Part shown: piece by piece, positions 1-9,221 of the stretch
Position numbering within the stretch: position 1 is the stretch's first letter
Layout of the letters: each line of letters starts with the position of its first letter
Assembly (NCBI RefSeq): GCF_026126425.1
Contig: NZ_JAFMPW010000016.1
Coordinates: 1-63,759 of the forward strand
Length of the DNA stretch: 63,759 bases
DNA from: Muriicola sp. Z0-33
GTDB taxonomy: Bacteria > Bacteroidota > Bacteroidia > Flavobacteriales > Flavobacteriaceae
Reading direction: 5' to 3'
Program-made: the position numbers and the translations under genes
Notes under the pieces: generated by a model
What the model saw: the letters and a program-made list of their open reading frames with translations, nothing else
Databases searched by the model: none
What the model was told of the DNA's origin: nothing

Positions 1-137
1 TCATAGCCTTTACCTCCCCAGGGCGCTGGAGCGTAAAGAAAATGTACGGGGTACATTTTTAGTGAACAGGCGAGATGGCGCGGTGGCGAGTTGTCTTCCC
101 TTTAAGGAACAGGATCATAGCCTTTACCTCCCCAGGG
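1..137. repeat. Direct repeat of the yidD 3' end, with a small hairpin between copies
   Basis: The first 23 bases of the window are identical to 115-137, which encode the PWGGKGYD segment near the YidD C-terminus. The copies are 114 bp apart. Between them is a perfect inverted repeat (arms 39-47 and 51-59, loop ggg). On the minus strand this places a second, out-of-context copy of the yidD tail downstream of the gene. The window edge hides whether the repeat continues. It could be a tandem duplication, a gene remnant or a small intergenic repeat. Confidence 0.6.
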
Positions 138-326
138 ATGACAACTCCCAATCCTTTTTATGGCCAGCCAGCCTCCTTTAAAGAGCCCGTGCTTTTTTAA
201 AGCTTCCAGGGTATACTGCGAACAGGTGGGAGAATAGCGGCAAGAACTTGGGGTCCAGGATGAAATTAAAAGCTGGTATGCCCGGACAAGGAATATAAAT
301 GGAGCTATGAGGATTTTCTTAAGCAA
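102..326 (-). CDS. yidD: Membrane protein insertion efficiency factor YidD
   Basis: This 74-residue protein carries the full YidD signature: an N-terminal amphipathic or hydrophobic segment (about residues 5-20, [17 protein letters not shown]), the central Cys motif [11 protein letters not shown] (about 28-38), and the C-terminal [14 protein letters not shown]. The family assists YidC/Sec-dependent insertion of inner-membrane proteins and lies on the cytoplasmic face of the membrane. The length is normal. The gene precedes cysS in the opposite sense to transcription, that is, it lies 13 bp downstream of the cysS stop on the same strand, so the two may be co-transcribed. The stop follows directly after the conserved PVP. 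Confidence 0.93.
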   Translation of the reverse strand: MLKKILIAPFIFLVRAYQLLISSWTPSSCRYSPTCSQYTLEALKKHGLFKGGWLAIKRIGSCHPWGGKGYDPVP

Positions 327-339
327 TCTATGGTATTAA

Positions 340-1821
340 TTATGAAACACTAAAAGTGGTTCCTTCTTTTCCATCTTTCAGCTGAATACCCATTTCTGAA
401 AGTTCGTTCCGAATCTTATCAGAAGTACCAAAATCTTTATTGGCGCGGGCTTCATTGCGCAATTGAATTAAAAGGTTTACTACCCCGGTTAATTTGTCCG
501 AATCCGAATCGGTATCCTTTATGTTTTCCAGGCCAAGTACATCATAAACAAAACTGTTGACCGTCTCAGTAAGCGCGGCCTTATCTGCGGCAGTGATGGC
601 TTCCTTGCCTTCCTTTATTAAATTGATACGCTTAACAGCGTCAAACAGATTCGCAATCAAAATGGGGGTATTAAAGTCATCGTTCATGGCATCGTAACAC
701 TTCTGTTTCCATGCGCTCACATCAAAATCTGAGGAATTGCCTGTATCCAGACTTTCTAAAGTGTCTAAGGCATCTATTAATCTGTGGTATCCTTTTTCAG
801 ATGCAAGCAAGGCTGCATCACTTAAATCGAGAATACTCGTATAATGCGCCTGCATCATAAAGAAACGCACCACGGATGGGGAAAAGGCTTTACTTAGAAT
901 TTTATTATCCCCGCTAAAAATTTCTCCGGGAAGAATATTGTTCCCTGTAGATTTGGCCATTTTTTTCCCATTCATTGTCAACATATTGGCGTGTAACCAA
1001 TATTTAACCGGAGAATGCCCGTTACTGGCTTCTGCCTGAGCTATTTCACATTCGTGATGAGGAAATTTCAGGTCCATTCCGCCCCCGTGGATATCAAAAT
1101 GTTCACCGAGGTACTTGGTACTCATTGCCGTACATTCCAAATGCCATCCTGGAAAACCATCACCCCATGGGGATGGCCATCTCATGATATGCTGAGGTTC
1201 GGCCTTTTTCCATAATGCAAAATCTTGTGGATTCTTTTTTTCATCCTGGGCGATCAGTTCGCGGGTATTGGCGATCATATCTTCCAGTTTCCTGCCACTC
1301 AGCTTGCCGTAGTCATAGGCATCATTAAATTTCTTTACATCAAAATAAACAGAACCGTTGATTTCATAAGCAAATCCTTTTTCCAGGATGTCCTTAATGA
1401 TCTCCATTTGTTCAATAATATGACCAGTAGCCGTGGGTTCAATACTGGGGGGTAGAAAATTAAATTGCTGAAGTATATTATGAAAGTCTACCGTATATCG
1501 TTGTACAACTTCCATGGGTTCTATTTGTTCCAGGCGTGCTTTTTTGGCAATCTTATCTTCGCCGGTATCAGCATCATCCTCAAGATGCCCCGCATCCGTA
1601 ATATTTCGAACATAACGCACTTTGTACCCAAGGTGTTTCAGGTACCTGAAGATCATGTCGAAAGACATGAATGTCCGGCAATTTCCTAAATGTACATTAC
1701 TGTAAACCGTAGGTCCGCATACATACATTCCTACATGCCCTTCATTTAAAGGTTCAAAATTTTCTTTGGAACTGGATAGGGAATTGTATACTTTGAGCTG
1801 CTGATTTTTGTACAATTGCAT
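340..1821 (-). CDS. cysS: Cysteinyl-tRNA synthetase
   Basis: A 493-residue class Ia aminoacyl-tRNA synthetase that charges tRNA-Cys in the cytoplasm. The N-terminus has [16 protein letters not shown], containing the first zinc-ligand Cys and the HIGH-type motif as HLGN. Other zinc-site elements are HLECTAM and HHECEIAQ. The KMSKS loop appears as KMAKSTGN. The C-terminal part has the helical anticodon-binding DALR-type region, ending with a [17 protein letters not shown] segment typical of CysRS. Full length. It begins 15 bp after folE on the same strand, so folE-cysS-yidD looks like one transcription unit. Confidence 0.97.
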   Translation of the reverse strand: MQLYKNQQLKVYNSLSSSKENFEPLNEGHVGMYVCGPTVYSNVHLGNCRTFMSFDMIFRYLKHLGYKVRYVRNITDAGHLEDDADTGEDKIAKKARLEQIEPMEVVQRYTVDFHNILQQFNFLPPSIEPTATGHIIEQMEIIKDILEKGFAYEINGSVYFDVKKFNDAYDYGKLSGRKLEDMIANTRELIAQDEKKNPQDFALWKKAEPQHIMRWPSPWGDGFPGWHLECTAMSTKYLGEHFDIHGGGMDLKFPHHECEIAQAEASNGHSPVKYWLHANMLTMNGKKMAKSTGNNILPGEIFSGDNKILSKAFSPSVVRFFMMQAHYTSILDLSDAALLASEKGYHRLIDALDTLESLDTGNSSDFDVSAWKQKCYDAMNDDFNTPILIANLFDAVKRINLIKEGKEAITAADKAALTETVNSFVYDVLGLENIKDTDSDSDKLTGVVNLLIQLRNEARANKDFGTSDKIRNELSEMGIQLKDGKEGTTFSVS

Positions 1822-1836
1822 TGGTGCTATGACCCG

Positions 1837-2517
1837 TTAAAAATTAGTATCAAGATTGATGTAATCCAAAAATTCTCTTCGCACGGCTTCTTCTTTAAAT
1901 TTACCTCCATATTCGGCCGTAACCGTACTGCTTTCTATATCGCGGATTCCTCTGGAATTAACGCATAAGTGCTTGGCATCTATTACACAAGCTACATCTT
2001 CCGTGCCCAAAACCTTTTGTAATTCTCTAACGATCTGGATATTTAAACGTTCCTGTACCTGTGGTCGTTTCGCAAAATAATCCACTATACGGTTCATTTT
2101 GGACAGCCCCACCACAGTGCCTCCGGAAATATATGCTATATGTGCCTTCCCCACTATAGGTAGTAAGTGGTGTTCGCATGTAGAATACAGCGTGATGTTC
2201 TTTTCTACCAACATCTCGCCATACTTATATTTATTCTTGAATGTTGAAGATTTTGGTTTACGTTCGGGATGTAATCCGGAAAATATTTCGTTTACATACA
2301 TTTTTGCAACTCTGAGCGGAGTCCCATTCAGGCTATCGTCGTCAAGGTCCAGACCAAGAGTTAGCATTATCTCTCTAACATTTTCTTCTATTCTCCTTGT
2401 TTTCTCTTCATCGGTCAATACAAATGCATCTTTTCGCATTGGAGTAGATTCAGAAGAGGAGACATGATCGTTTCCCATGGCTTCAAACCGTTCTTCTAAT
2501 GTGCTGTCAAATTTCAT
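1837..2517 (-). CDS. folE: GTP cyclohydrolase I (first copy)
   Basis: Converts GTP to 7,8-dihydroneopterin triphosphate, the first step of folate or tetrahydropterin synthesis. Family signatures are visible: LNGTPLRVAKMYVNEIFSG, the zinc-site STCEHHLLPIVGKAHIAYI, GLSKMNRIVDYFAKRPQVQERL and the second zinc Cys in DAKHLCVNSRGI. I place the start at the ATG at 2517 (MKFDSTLEERFEAM). An upstream in-frame ATG at 2568 would add a 17-residue hydrophobic stretch unlike the family. A second folE lies near 49.3 kb, and folP is near 21 kb. This copy sits directly upstream of cysS and is probably the housekeeping version. Confidence 0.95.
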   Translation of the reverse strand: MKFDSTLEERFEAMGNDHVSSSESTPMRKDAFVLTDEEKTRRIEENVREIMLTLGLDLDDDSLNGTPLRVAKMYVNEIFSGLHPERKPKSSTFKNKYKYGEMLVEKNITLYSTCEHHLLPIVGKAHIAYISGGTVVGLSKMNRIVDYFAKRPQVQERLNIQIVRELQKVLGTEDVACVIDAKHLCVNSRGIRDIESSTVTAEYGGKFKEEAVRREFLDYINLDTNF

Positions 2518-2791
2518 ACGTTGATAATTTTTAATTATCAAAAAATCGATTAAAAAAAATGAATGCATTAAGTCCTACAAAAGGCCGCATTCTTTGATAC
2601 AAATTCAATGAGAAGTATATTAAGATCTCATCAAAAAGTTTAAAGCTGCTTGTATTTATTAGCGCTTTAACCAGCAGCAAAGATATACATAATATGGCAC
2701 TTTATAGCCCATTTAGGCCGATACACAACATAAATTAGTGTTAAGGTAAGTAGCACGTTATTTTTATAGATTCCAAGTTTTACGGCTACTA

Positions 2792-4600
2792 ATGAGATGG
2801 ACCAGATATGCCATATTAACTTTCACCATGCTTGCAAGCCATTGTCTTATGGCTCAAATTGCAGCAGATTGTACCAATGCTATTCCTATTTGTAGCAATA
2901 CTCCTGTAAATTCTGGGACAGTGGGTTATGGAATAGATGATTTCAATGGTGCAGCTATGAGTGGTTGCCTGGAACAAACCGTTACCGGCTTTATAGAATC
3001 TAACTCGGCCTGGTACAGGTTTAGAACGGGTGCGGCAGGAGAATTGGGCTTTAATATCGGATTTGATACTTCTGAAGACTGGGATTTTGCTTTATACAGG
3101 GCAAGCGACTGCGGTAGCCTGGGAGATCCGGTGAGGTGTAATTTTTTCGATAACCAGGATCAGGAGGCGTATATGGGAGTAGGAGAGGACCCTACAGGAA
3201 GTCCAAACACTTTTTTATACGAGGATTGGTTGCAGGTGCAGCCCGGGGAAGACTATTATTTACTTATCAATAATTTCAGCAATAGCAATTCCGGATTTTC
3301 CATTCAATTTTCAGGGAATATATTTGTTACCAACCCATTTGATGCACTGGACTGTGCCATCGTCAATAACCTATTGGGTTCGCCAATAGCAGCATGTGAC
3401 AATCAAAATGTAATTCTGGATGCTACCATGCCCGATGTGGTTAGTTATACCTGGTATATGGATACGGGATCCGGATTTCAAACCATTGTTGGTGAAACTG
3501 GCCCCACCCTTCAGGCCCTGGTATCTGCTTTGTATAGGGTAGAAGTAATAACAATAAGTATGAATAATGTTATCAGTGATGTACAGGTAGGTTTTAGCAG
3601 TGCGCCTACGACATCGCCGGTAGCAGATGAAATAGGTTGTTCAGATATTGGTGTTTTTGATCTTTCATTAAAAGATGCAGAAGCACTTGGAACTCAGGAT
3701 CCCAATGAGGTGGTGGTTACTTATCACAGTACCATGGCTGATGCCACGGCAGGGAGTAATCCTTTGCAGACCCAGTATCCTGTTAATATTGGATCTGAAA
3801 CGATATTTGTAAGAACAAGTTCAGTACAAAATCCAGACTGTTTTGATGCCTCTGAGCAGTTTAACCTTAATATTGTGGCTACTGCGGTGCTCAGCTTTCC
3901 TGATGAGGTCTTTATTTGCGAAGCCAGCAGTGGAATTTTAATAGGTGAAACCAGCCCGGATGCTCAATTTGCATATTCATGGGATACTGGAGAAAACAAC
4001 CCAAGTATTATGGTTACCCAGGCAGGTGACTACACCCTGACTGCTACAAACAGCCAAACCGGACAAATAGATTGTATTAGTATAAGAACGGTGACTGTTA
4101 TTGTGTCGGAAACACCTGAAATTACAGAGGTGTTGGTAGACGGTCTGCAACAGAACAACCGTGTAGAGGTAATAACCAATATCTCAGGTAACCTTGAATT
4201 TCAGCTGGACGGAGGAGCCTTCCAGACCTCGAATATATTTAACAATGTAGCCCCTGGCGCCCATATTGTCACTGTAAATGACCTGGGTGGATGTGGTATG
4301 GATACCGAGAACATTGTAGTGGTAGGATTTCCGAAATTCTTTACTCCCAATGGTGATGGAGCCAATGATCTTTGGCAAATAATAGGTATTTCTACCCTTT
4401 CCAATCCTGTGGTACATGTGTTTGACCGTTACGGAAAGCTAATTAAGCAGCTTAACCAAAGTAGTCTTGGTTGGGATGGTACTTTCAACGGCACGGCACT
4501 ACCTTCGTCAGACTATTGGTTTAAACTGAGCTATACAGACGCCTCCGGGCAGACTGTTCAGGCGAAATTTATTAATAATCATTTCTCCTTAAGGCGATAG
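2792..4600 (+). CDS. T9SS type B sorting-domain protein (secreted, 602 aa)
   Basis: A Sec signal peptide (residues 1-22, ending CLMAQ) is followed by a Cys-containing module (DCTNAIPICSNTPV... to about 190) that resembles the N-terminus of the next gene's product. Ig-like segments make up the middle. The C-terminus, from about residue 510, is the gliding-motility-associated type B sorting domain, with FPKFFTPNGDGANDLW, VHVFDRYGKLIKQL, GWDGTFNG, PSSDYWF and final FSLRR. Such domains direct export through the type IX secretion system to the cell surface or medium. No catalytic motif is recognised. The tandem paralog downstream suggests duplication. The substrate or ligand is unknown. Confidence 0.88.
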   Translation: MRWTRYAILTFTMLASHCLMAQIAADCTNAIPICSNTPVNSGTVGYGIDDFNGAAMSGCLEQTVTGFIESNSAWYRFRTGAAGELGFNIGFDTSEDWDFALYRASDCGSLGDPVRCNFFDNQDQEAYMGVGEDPTGSPNTFLYEDWLQVQPGEDYYLLINNFSNSNSGFSIQFSGNIFVTNPFDALDCAIVNNLLGSPIAACDNQNVILDATMPDVVSYTWYMDTGSGFQTIVGETGPTLQALVSALYRVEVITISMNNVISDVQVGFSSAPTTSPVADEIGCSDIGVFDLSLKDAEALGTQDPNEVVVTYHSTMADATAGSNPLQTQYPVNIGSETIFVRTSSVQNPDCFDASEQFNLNIVATAVLSFPDEVFICEASSGILIGETSPDAQFAYSWDTGENNPSIMVTQAGDYTLTATNSQTGQIDCISIRTVTVIVSETPEITEVLVDGLQQNNRVEVITNISGNLEFQLDGGAFQTSNIFNNVAPGAHIVTVNDLGGCGMDTENIVVVGFPKFFTPNGDGANDLWQIIGISTLSNPVVHVFDRYGKLIKQLNQSSLGWDGTFNGTALPSSDYWFKLSYTDASGQTVQAKFINNHFSLRR

Positions 4601-4727
4601 ATTGCAGCATTTTACCTCCCAAAGTATTTTATCGATTAAGCGTATAAAAAATTAGTCAAAATATACTAAAATCGCCCTCATCGAGTTATAGTAATGATTA
4701 TTAACATATTGTTAGCCCCACTATCAT

Positions 4728-6152
4728 ATGCGAACACTACTTTGCTCTATGTGTTGTATGCTTTTTTGCCTGTTTGGTGGTAAAGCACAAAACTCACCCG
4801 ATTGTAGAAGCGCCATTCCCGTTTGTGCCGATGCACCTATTTTAGGATTGAACGACGGTTCAGGAGATATCGATGATTTTGATCCTGATGTAATCAGGCA
4901 GTCCGGATGTTTGGAAAAAGGAAGTGTCAGCTCTGCTAATATAGAGCATAATACTTCCTGGTATGTATTTAGAGCGGGTACAGATGGTCAGATTGGATTT
5001 GATATCGAAGCCTTACCTATTGGAAGTGGCCCGATAACAGCCGAATGGGATTTTGCCCTTTATGGTCCGGATACAGATTGCGCAAGCATTAGTAATGGAA
5101 CTGCACAACCAATCAGATGCAATTACGAGGTAAATACGACAAATTTTACAGGAATTGGAGTTAATCCTATCAGTGGCCAGGAAGGGGCGCCATTTATAAA
5201 GGGAAGTCAGAACACTTATGATGAATGGCTCGATGTTACGGCCGGCGAAATATATTATCTTTTAATAAATAACTTCAATACCAATTTTGATGGTGATCCA
5301 GAGCCCTTTATGCTCACCTTTACCGGCTCATCTGTAGATGCAGATCAGAATACGGCATTGGATTGTACCCTGAGAGATGAATTTTTAGGATTGGATATTG
5401 TTGCCTGTGAAGGGGACCCGGACATTGTTTTAAGCGCTTTAAATTCGCCAGCGGGCCCGGATATCGTTAATGTTACATGGTCTGTTGATTATGAGGATGA
5501 TGGGGTTGTTGATGCCGTTCTGGCATCAGGAGCAGCAGAAACTATGCTTACAGTAACCAGTCCAAACAGTGGACGTTATTTCGTATCGATAGATACCAGT
5601 TTGGCAACGGTAATAACAGACGATATTTTAATCACCTTTTATGGCATTCCGGTATTATTGCCAGATCCTAATGGTATTGTCATTTTAGACGATTTATCCG
5701 ATAGTAATAATGTGGAGTTTTTTGTAGATGGTAACGGCAGTTATGAATACGCAATCAATGGAGGAGAATTTCAGGATTCTTCAGTATTTATGGATGTGCC
5801 TCCTGGAATGAACTCTGTAGTAATAAACGATAAGAATGGATGTGGTACCTCAGAACCTATTCCCTTTCTTGTTGTGGGATATCCCAAGTTCTTTACACCC
5901 AATGGAGATGGTATTCACGATGCCTGGAACATACTGGGCATAGAAACTCTGACTAATCCGGTGGTTTTTATATTTGATCGATATGGGAAACTTCTTAAAC
6001 AGATAGATGAAACTACCATAGGTTGGGACGGTACCTTTAATGGGCAACCAATGCCTTCATCTGACTACTGGTTTCGTTTAGAGTATGAAAGGGATGATCA
6101 GGGCACCTTGGTGGCCAATACCATAAGGACACATTTTACCTTAAAAAGATAA
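4728..6152 (+). CDS. T9SS type B sorting-domain protein (secreted, 474 aa)
   Basis: Paralog of the preceding gene, 127 bp downstream. It has a signal peptide (1-21, ending GGKAQ), the same N-terminal module (DCRSAIPVCADAPI, then NTSWYVFRAG, WDFALYG, and YYLLINNFNTN), a shorter Ig-like middle, and the C-terminal type B sorting domain (YPKFFTPNGDGIHDAW, VFIFDRYGKLLKQI, GWDGTFNGQPMPSSDYWF, ending FTLKR). It is about 130 residues shorter than its neighbour because the central Ig-like region is reduced. A bidirectional terminator follows immediately. Function is unknown. The N-terminal module could be an adhesive or ligand-binding domain, which is inference. Confidence 0.88.
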   Translation: MRTLLCSMCCMLFCLFGGKAQNSPDCRSAIPVCADAPILGLNDGSGDIDDFDPDVIRQSGCLEKGSVSSANIEHNTSWYVFRAGTDGQIGFDIEALPIGSGPITAEWDFALYGPDTDCASISNGTAQPIRCNYEVNTTNFTGIGVNPISGQEGAPFIKGSQNTYDEWLDVTAGEIYYLLINNFNTNFDGDPEPFMLTFTGSSVDADQNTALDCTLRDEFLGLDIVACEGDPDIVLSALNSPAGPDIVNVTWSVDYEDDGVVDAVLASGAAETMLTVTSPNSGRYFVSIDTSLATVITDDILITFYGIPVLLPDPNGIVILDDLSDSNNVEFFVDGNGSYEYAINGGEFQDSSVFMDVPPGMNSVVINDKNGCGTSEPIPFLVVGYPKFFTPNGDGIHDAWNILGIETLTNPVVFIFDRYGKLLKQIDETTIGWDGTFNGQPMPSSDYWFRLEYERDDQGTLVANTIRTHFTLKR

Positions 6153-6155
6153 ATT

Positions 6156-6183
6156 AAAAAAGCCGGAAGAATCCGGCTTTTTT
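6156..6183. terminator. Bidirectional intrinsic terminator
   Basis: Perfect 12-bp arms (6156-6167 and 6172-6183) with an AGAA loop. One arm starts in A-tract and the other ends in T-tract, so it can terminate both the plus-strand T9SS pair and the minus-strand FadL-type gene that converge here. Confidence 0.85.
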
Positions 6184-6206
6184 AATGAGTATATCTTCTG
6201 TAATTC

Positions 6207-7715
6207 CTAAAAATTAAGTGTATATCCGAGAGTGATATTGTTGGTTATCCTGTTTACCATTGCGGGGGTAGTTACTCCAACATCGAATAGTTGTTCGCTA
6301 ACATCCTGTTCCGATCTGCTGTAGGCCAGGTCAATTCTGCTTCCTCCAAAATTATATCCGATACCTCCGGAAAATCCGGTTAAATCTCCAATGGTAATCC
6401 CATTGTTATAAGGGCTTTGTTCAAAACGATAACCTCCTCTTAAACTAACTTCGTCTATCCTGTATTCTCCGCCCAATCTGAATGTGGAAACTGCTCCTAA
6501 TTCACTGGCAACGGTTTGGTTGACCGAATTAAAAAACGGGTCACCAGATGGCCTTAATTCTGCTTGTGACATGTCCTGATAGCCATAATCAAAACTTAAC
6601 AACCCTTCCTTGCCAAATATGATAGCAACGCTCCCTGTAAGCTTACCGGGGGTCTTAACGGTATAGGATTCAAACAAGTTTATAATATTGAAATCTATAA
6701 AACCGATATCGTCATCTGCCAAATCGGAATTGATTCGTTGTGAAGTATCATCTGCCAGATCATACCAGGTGGGAGATTGATAGCTACCACCAATCCTGAG
6801 GTTATTATTGAGTTTGGCAATAGCCCCTACGCTAAAGGAGAAGCCTGTACCTTCGGTATGCAGATAATTGTCAAAATTTACAAATTGAATTTCCGAAGCG
6901 CCATCGTAACCGGTTTCACTAAATTCGGTGAGCTCATCATACATTACCGTATGAAAGTTTAAAGATGCCCCCAGGTACAGATTATCCTGATATTGAGACG
7001 CAACGTTTAGTGTAAACTTGCTGTTGTAACCTGCGGTACTCTTAAAGAAATTCTGATTAACACTGCTGTATTGCGCATTTGAAACATAGGCCGTATTGTT
7101 ATCGTCATTGACATCTACGGGGTCTATCACCCCACCGAAGTAGCCCAAAAAAGCCTGTTGTTCAGTAAAGCCAAGGCTCGATCCAATATCGAGATAGGCT
7201 TCCTCTATAAACTCTCCATCTTGTAATAAAAGTTGTCCAAAAGGAACACCCTGGGCAAAGCTGAGGAAATAATTGTCTATTCCCTGATTACTGTTCCCTG
7301 AAGCAAAAAATTCATTGTCATAATTCTGCACAACGTCATAATTGAGTGCAAGTGCTACTTTCTTCCAATCGGAGTTCTCGTTGGTGCTTTTAAATACAAA
7401 CACGCCACCAACCTGATTGAGTTCCAGAGAATTTAATTCCGTATTACGGGTGCTGTTGAAGTAATTCGCTGAATTCTCCGTATTATAATTTGATCCGGAA
7501 ACCGTTAACAGACTATTATTGAAAACAGCTGAACCAGCAGGGTTTACATTTAAGGCGGAAAGATCTCCTCCCAAGGCACCGAAAGCACCACTAAGGCCTT
7601 GAAAACGAGCTGTACCCTGAATGTTTTCCTGACTGTATCTGAGTATGTCACTGATGTTCTGGGCACTTGCCGCGGAACATACCAATACCATTATGAAAAT
7701 ATAATATCTTTTCAT
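6207..7715 (-). CDS. OmpP1/FadL-family outer-membrane protein
   Basis: A 502-residue protein with signal peptide (MKRYYIFIMVLVCSAASAQ) followed by an N-terminal hatch-like region (QGTARFQGLSGAFGALGGDLSALNVNPAGSAVF) typical of the OmpP1/FadL transport family. It then has repeating amphipathic beta strands and a C-terminal phenylalanine (NITLGYTLNF), as expected for BAM-dependent barrel insertion. FadL relatives carry hydrophobic compounds across the outer membrane. The substrate cannot be read from the sequence. In Bacteroidota such proteins are often single genes. The next gene on this strand starts upstream after a 35-bp gap, so co-transcription with the lipoprotein at 7751-9124 is plausible. 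Confidence 0.85.
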   Translation of the reverse strand: MKRYYIFIMVLVCSAASAQNISDILRYSQENIQGTARFQGLSGAFGALGGDLSALNVNPAGSAVFNNSLLTVSGSNYNTENSANYFNSTRNTELNSLELNQVGGVFVFKSTNENSDWKKVALALNYDVVQNYDNEFFASGNSNQGIDNYFLSFAQGVPFGQLLLQDGEFIEEAYLDIGSSLGFTEQQAFLGYFGGVIDPVDVNDDNNTAYVSNAQYSSVNQNFFKSTAGYNSKFTLNVASQYQDNLYLGASLNFHTVMYDELTEFSETGYDGASEIQFVNFDNYLHTEGTGFSFSVGAIAKLNNNLRIGGSYQSPTWYDLADDTSQRINSDLADDDIGFIDFNIINLFESYTVKTPGKLTGSVAIIFGKEGLLSFDYGYQDMSQAELRPSGDPFFNSVNQTVASELGAVSTFRLGGEYRIDEVSLRGGYRFEQSPYNNGITIGDLTGFSGGIGYNFGGSRIDLAYSRSEQDVSEQLFDVGVTTPAMVNRITNNITLGYTLNF

Positions 7716-7750
7716 AGTCCTAATTTTTAATGAAATATTAATTGATGATT

Positions 7751-9124
7751 TTAGTTTCGTCTTCCACTGCTTCTGCCACCGCCGGAAGATCTGCCCGCTG
7801 AAGATCTGGAGCCGCCTCCTGAACTTCGGACACTGCCCGAACTTCTGGAACTGCCACCAGAACTTCTGAAACTGCCTGAACTTCTTGAACTTCTGCTTCC
7901 TGAACTTCTATAACCAGAACTTCTGGACCCGCCACTTCTTCCTGAACTTCTGTAGCCAGAATTTCTTGAGGAAGAGGAAGACCTGGAGTACCCTGATTTT
8001 CTGGGAGAAGATGTTCTATAAGTCCCTCTGTTAGAACTGATGCCTCTGGAAGTGGTGCCACTTCTGTAATTACTGCTCCTAGGAGTAGTGCTTCTGTAAG
8101 ACTGATTAGTTCTGGAGCTACTATTATATCTTGGAGTGGCCCTTGTTGTTCTGCTAGATCTGTAAGACTGGTTCCGAGCAATTGCATCGGCACTTACTCT
8201 GCTTCTTGTTGTTGCCCCTGATCTGTAGCTTCTGGCCGAGGTGCCAGATCTGTAGTTTCTGGAATTTCTGCCAGAAGTTGCACTTCTGTTGCTAATATTA
8301 GACCTGCCACTATTGGTTCTGTATCTGGACGAATTCCTTGAGGTATTCGAATTAAGATTGGATCGGCCTCTTAACGAATTAGAAGCCAGAGAATTTCTAT
8401 TGTAATAACCTCTTCTGCTTCGGTTATAGGCATAGTTACTTCCATAACCGTATCTTCCGTGATAATAGGGGTACCCATATCTGCCATATCCATACCTTCC
8501 ATAATTGTAAGGGTAGCCATAGTAGCCTCCCCAGCCCCAATTATTCCATCCCCAATTGTTCCATCCCCATCCGGCGTAGCCCCAGCCACCATTCCAGCCA
8601 TAGCCATACCAGCCCCAGTTATTCCAGGGGTTGTACCAGCCTCCCCAGCCCCAATTGTTCCATCCCCATCCAAAGCCCCATCCTGGATTAAGGAATCCAA
8701 AACTTGGGCTATCGTATATGGTTACAGAAACATTGGACCCGCTGTCTCCCCATCCGGCGTATCCTGTATAATCATTATTATTGTCAAAATAGTTGCCTTT
8801 ATTATCCAGTTCTAAACTGTCTCCCTGCACACCGCTGTAGTAGTCGTCCACGTCGGTGAATATCTCATCTTCCATGATCTCATCAATCTCCTGGGCTTTA
8901 TTTCCAAAATAATCCCCATAAACTCCGTCATTGTCTTTTACCTGGGCTTGTTGCCTGGCCTGTGTATTTCTGTTTACAACTACCTTTTCGGTTCCGCTAG
9001 AATAAATTCCGTCATTGTCATAATATGAGGCCTGTTGATAAGAACCACAGGATACCAGCAAAACGCCCATCAGGACAATTGCCGTTACCATGAATGCTTT
9101 AGGTCGGGGTAGAGATTGTATCAT
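7751..9124 (-). CDS. Low-complexity lipoprotein: Trp/Gly/Tyr-rich core, Ser/Arg-rich tail
   Basis: A 457-residue lipoprotein. The signal peptide ends at the lipobox VLLVSC, with Cys at about residue 26. Residues about 30-120 are acidic with Tyr/Asp/Asn (YDNDGIYSSG is repeated as DNDGVYGDYFG). Residues about 140-235 are almost entirely Gly, Trp, Asn and Tyr (units such as GWGWNNWGWGG). Residues about 240-457 are a Ser/Arg/Gly/Tyr repeat (SYRSS, NYRSG, SSRSSG). Similar proteins occur upstream of proS in flavobacteria, from memory. I recognise no domain. The composition suggests an intrinsically disordered, possibly envelope-associated or phase-separating protein, which is inference. Confidence 0.8.
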   Translation of the reverse strand: MIQSLPRPKAFMVTAIVLMGVLLVSCGSYQQASYYDNDGIYSSGTEKVVVNRNTQARQQAQVKDNDGVYGDYFGNKAQEIDEIMEDEIFTDVDDYYSGVQGDSLELDNKGNYFDNNNDYTGYAGWGDSGSNVSVTIYDSPSFGFLNPGWGFGWGWNNWGWGGWYNPWNNWGWYGYGWNGGWGYAGWGWNNWGWNNWGWGGYYGYPYNYGRYGYGRYGYPYYHGRYGYGSNYAYNRSRRGYYNRNSLASNSLRGRSNLNSNTSRNSSRYRTNSGRSNISNRSATSGRNSRNYRSGTSARSYRSGATTRSRVSADAIARNQSYRSSRTTRATPRYNSSSRTNQSYRSTTPRSSNYRSGTTSRGISSNRGTYRTSSPRKSGYSRSSSSSRNSGYRSSGRSGGSRSSGYRSSGSRSSRSSGSFRSSGGSSRSSGSVRSSGGGSRSSAGRSSGGGRSSGRRN

Positions 9125-9221
9125 CGGTGTAAATTTATATTGTTGAACATTCTAAAAATAGTTAGTTTTGCCGAACTATTTGTGTTAATGATGACACAAG
9201 TTTTGTGCCAAACTACTATTG

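Noticed and set aside
7738-8193. 151-residue frame overlapping the low-complexity lipoprotein on the same strand
   Set aside because: Its Val/Glu/Pro-rich sequence comes from the Ser/Arg repeat read in another frame.
8459-8815. Plus-strand frame rich in Ile/Pro/Ser
   Set aside because: Antisense shadow of the Trp/Gly repeat region.
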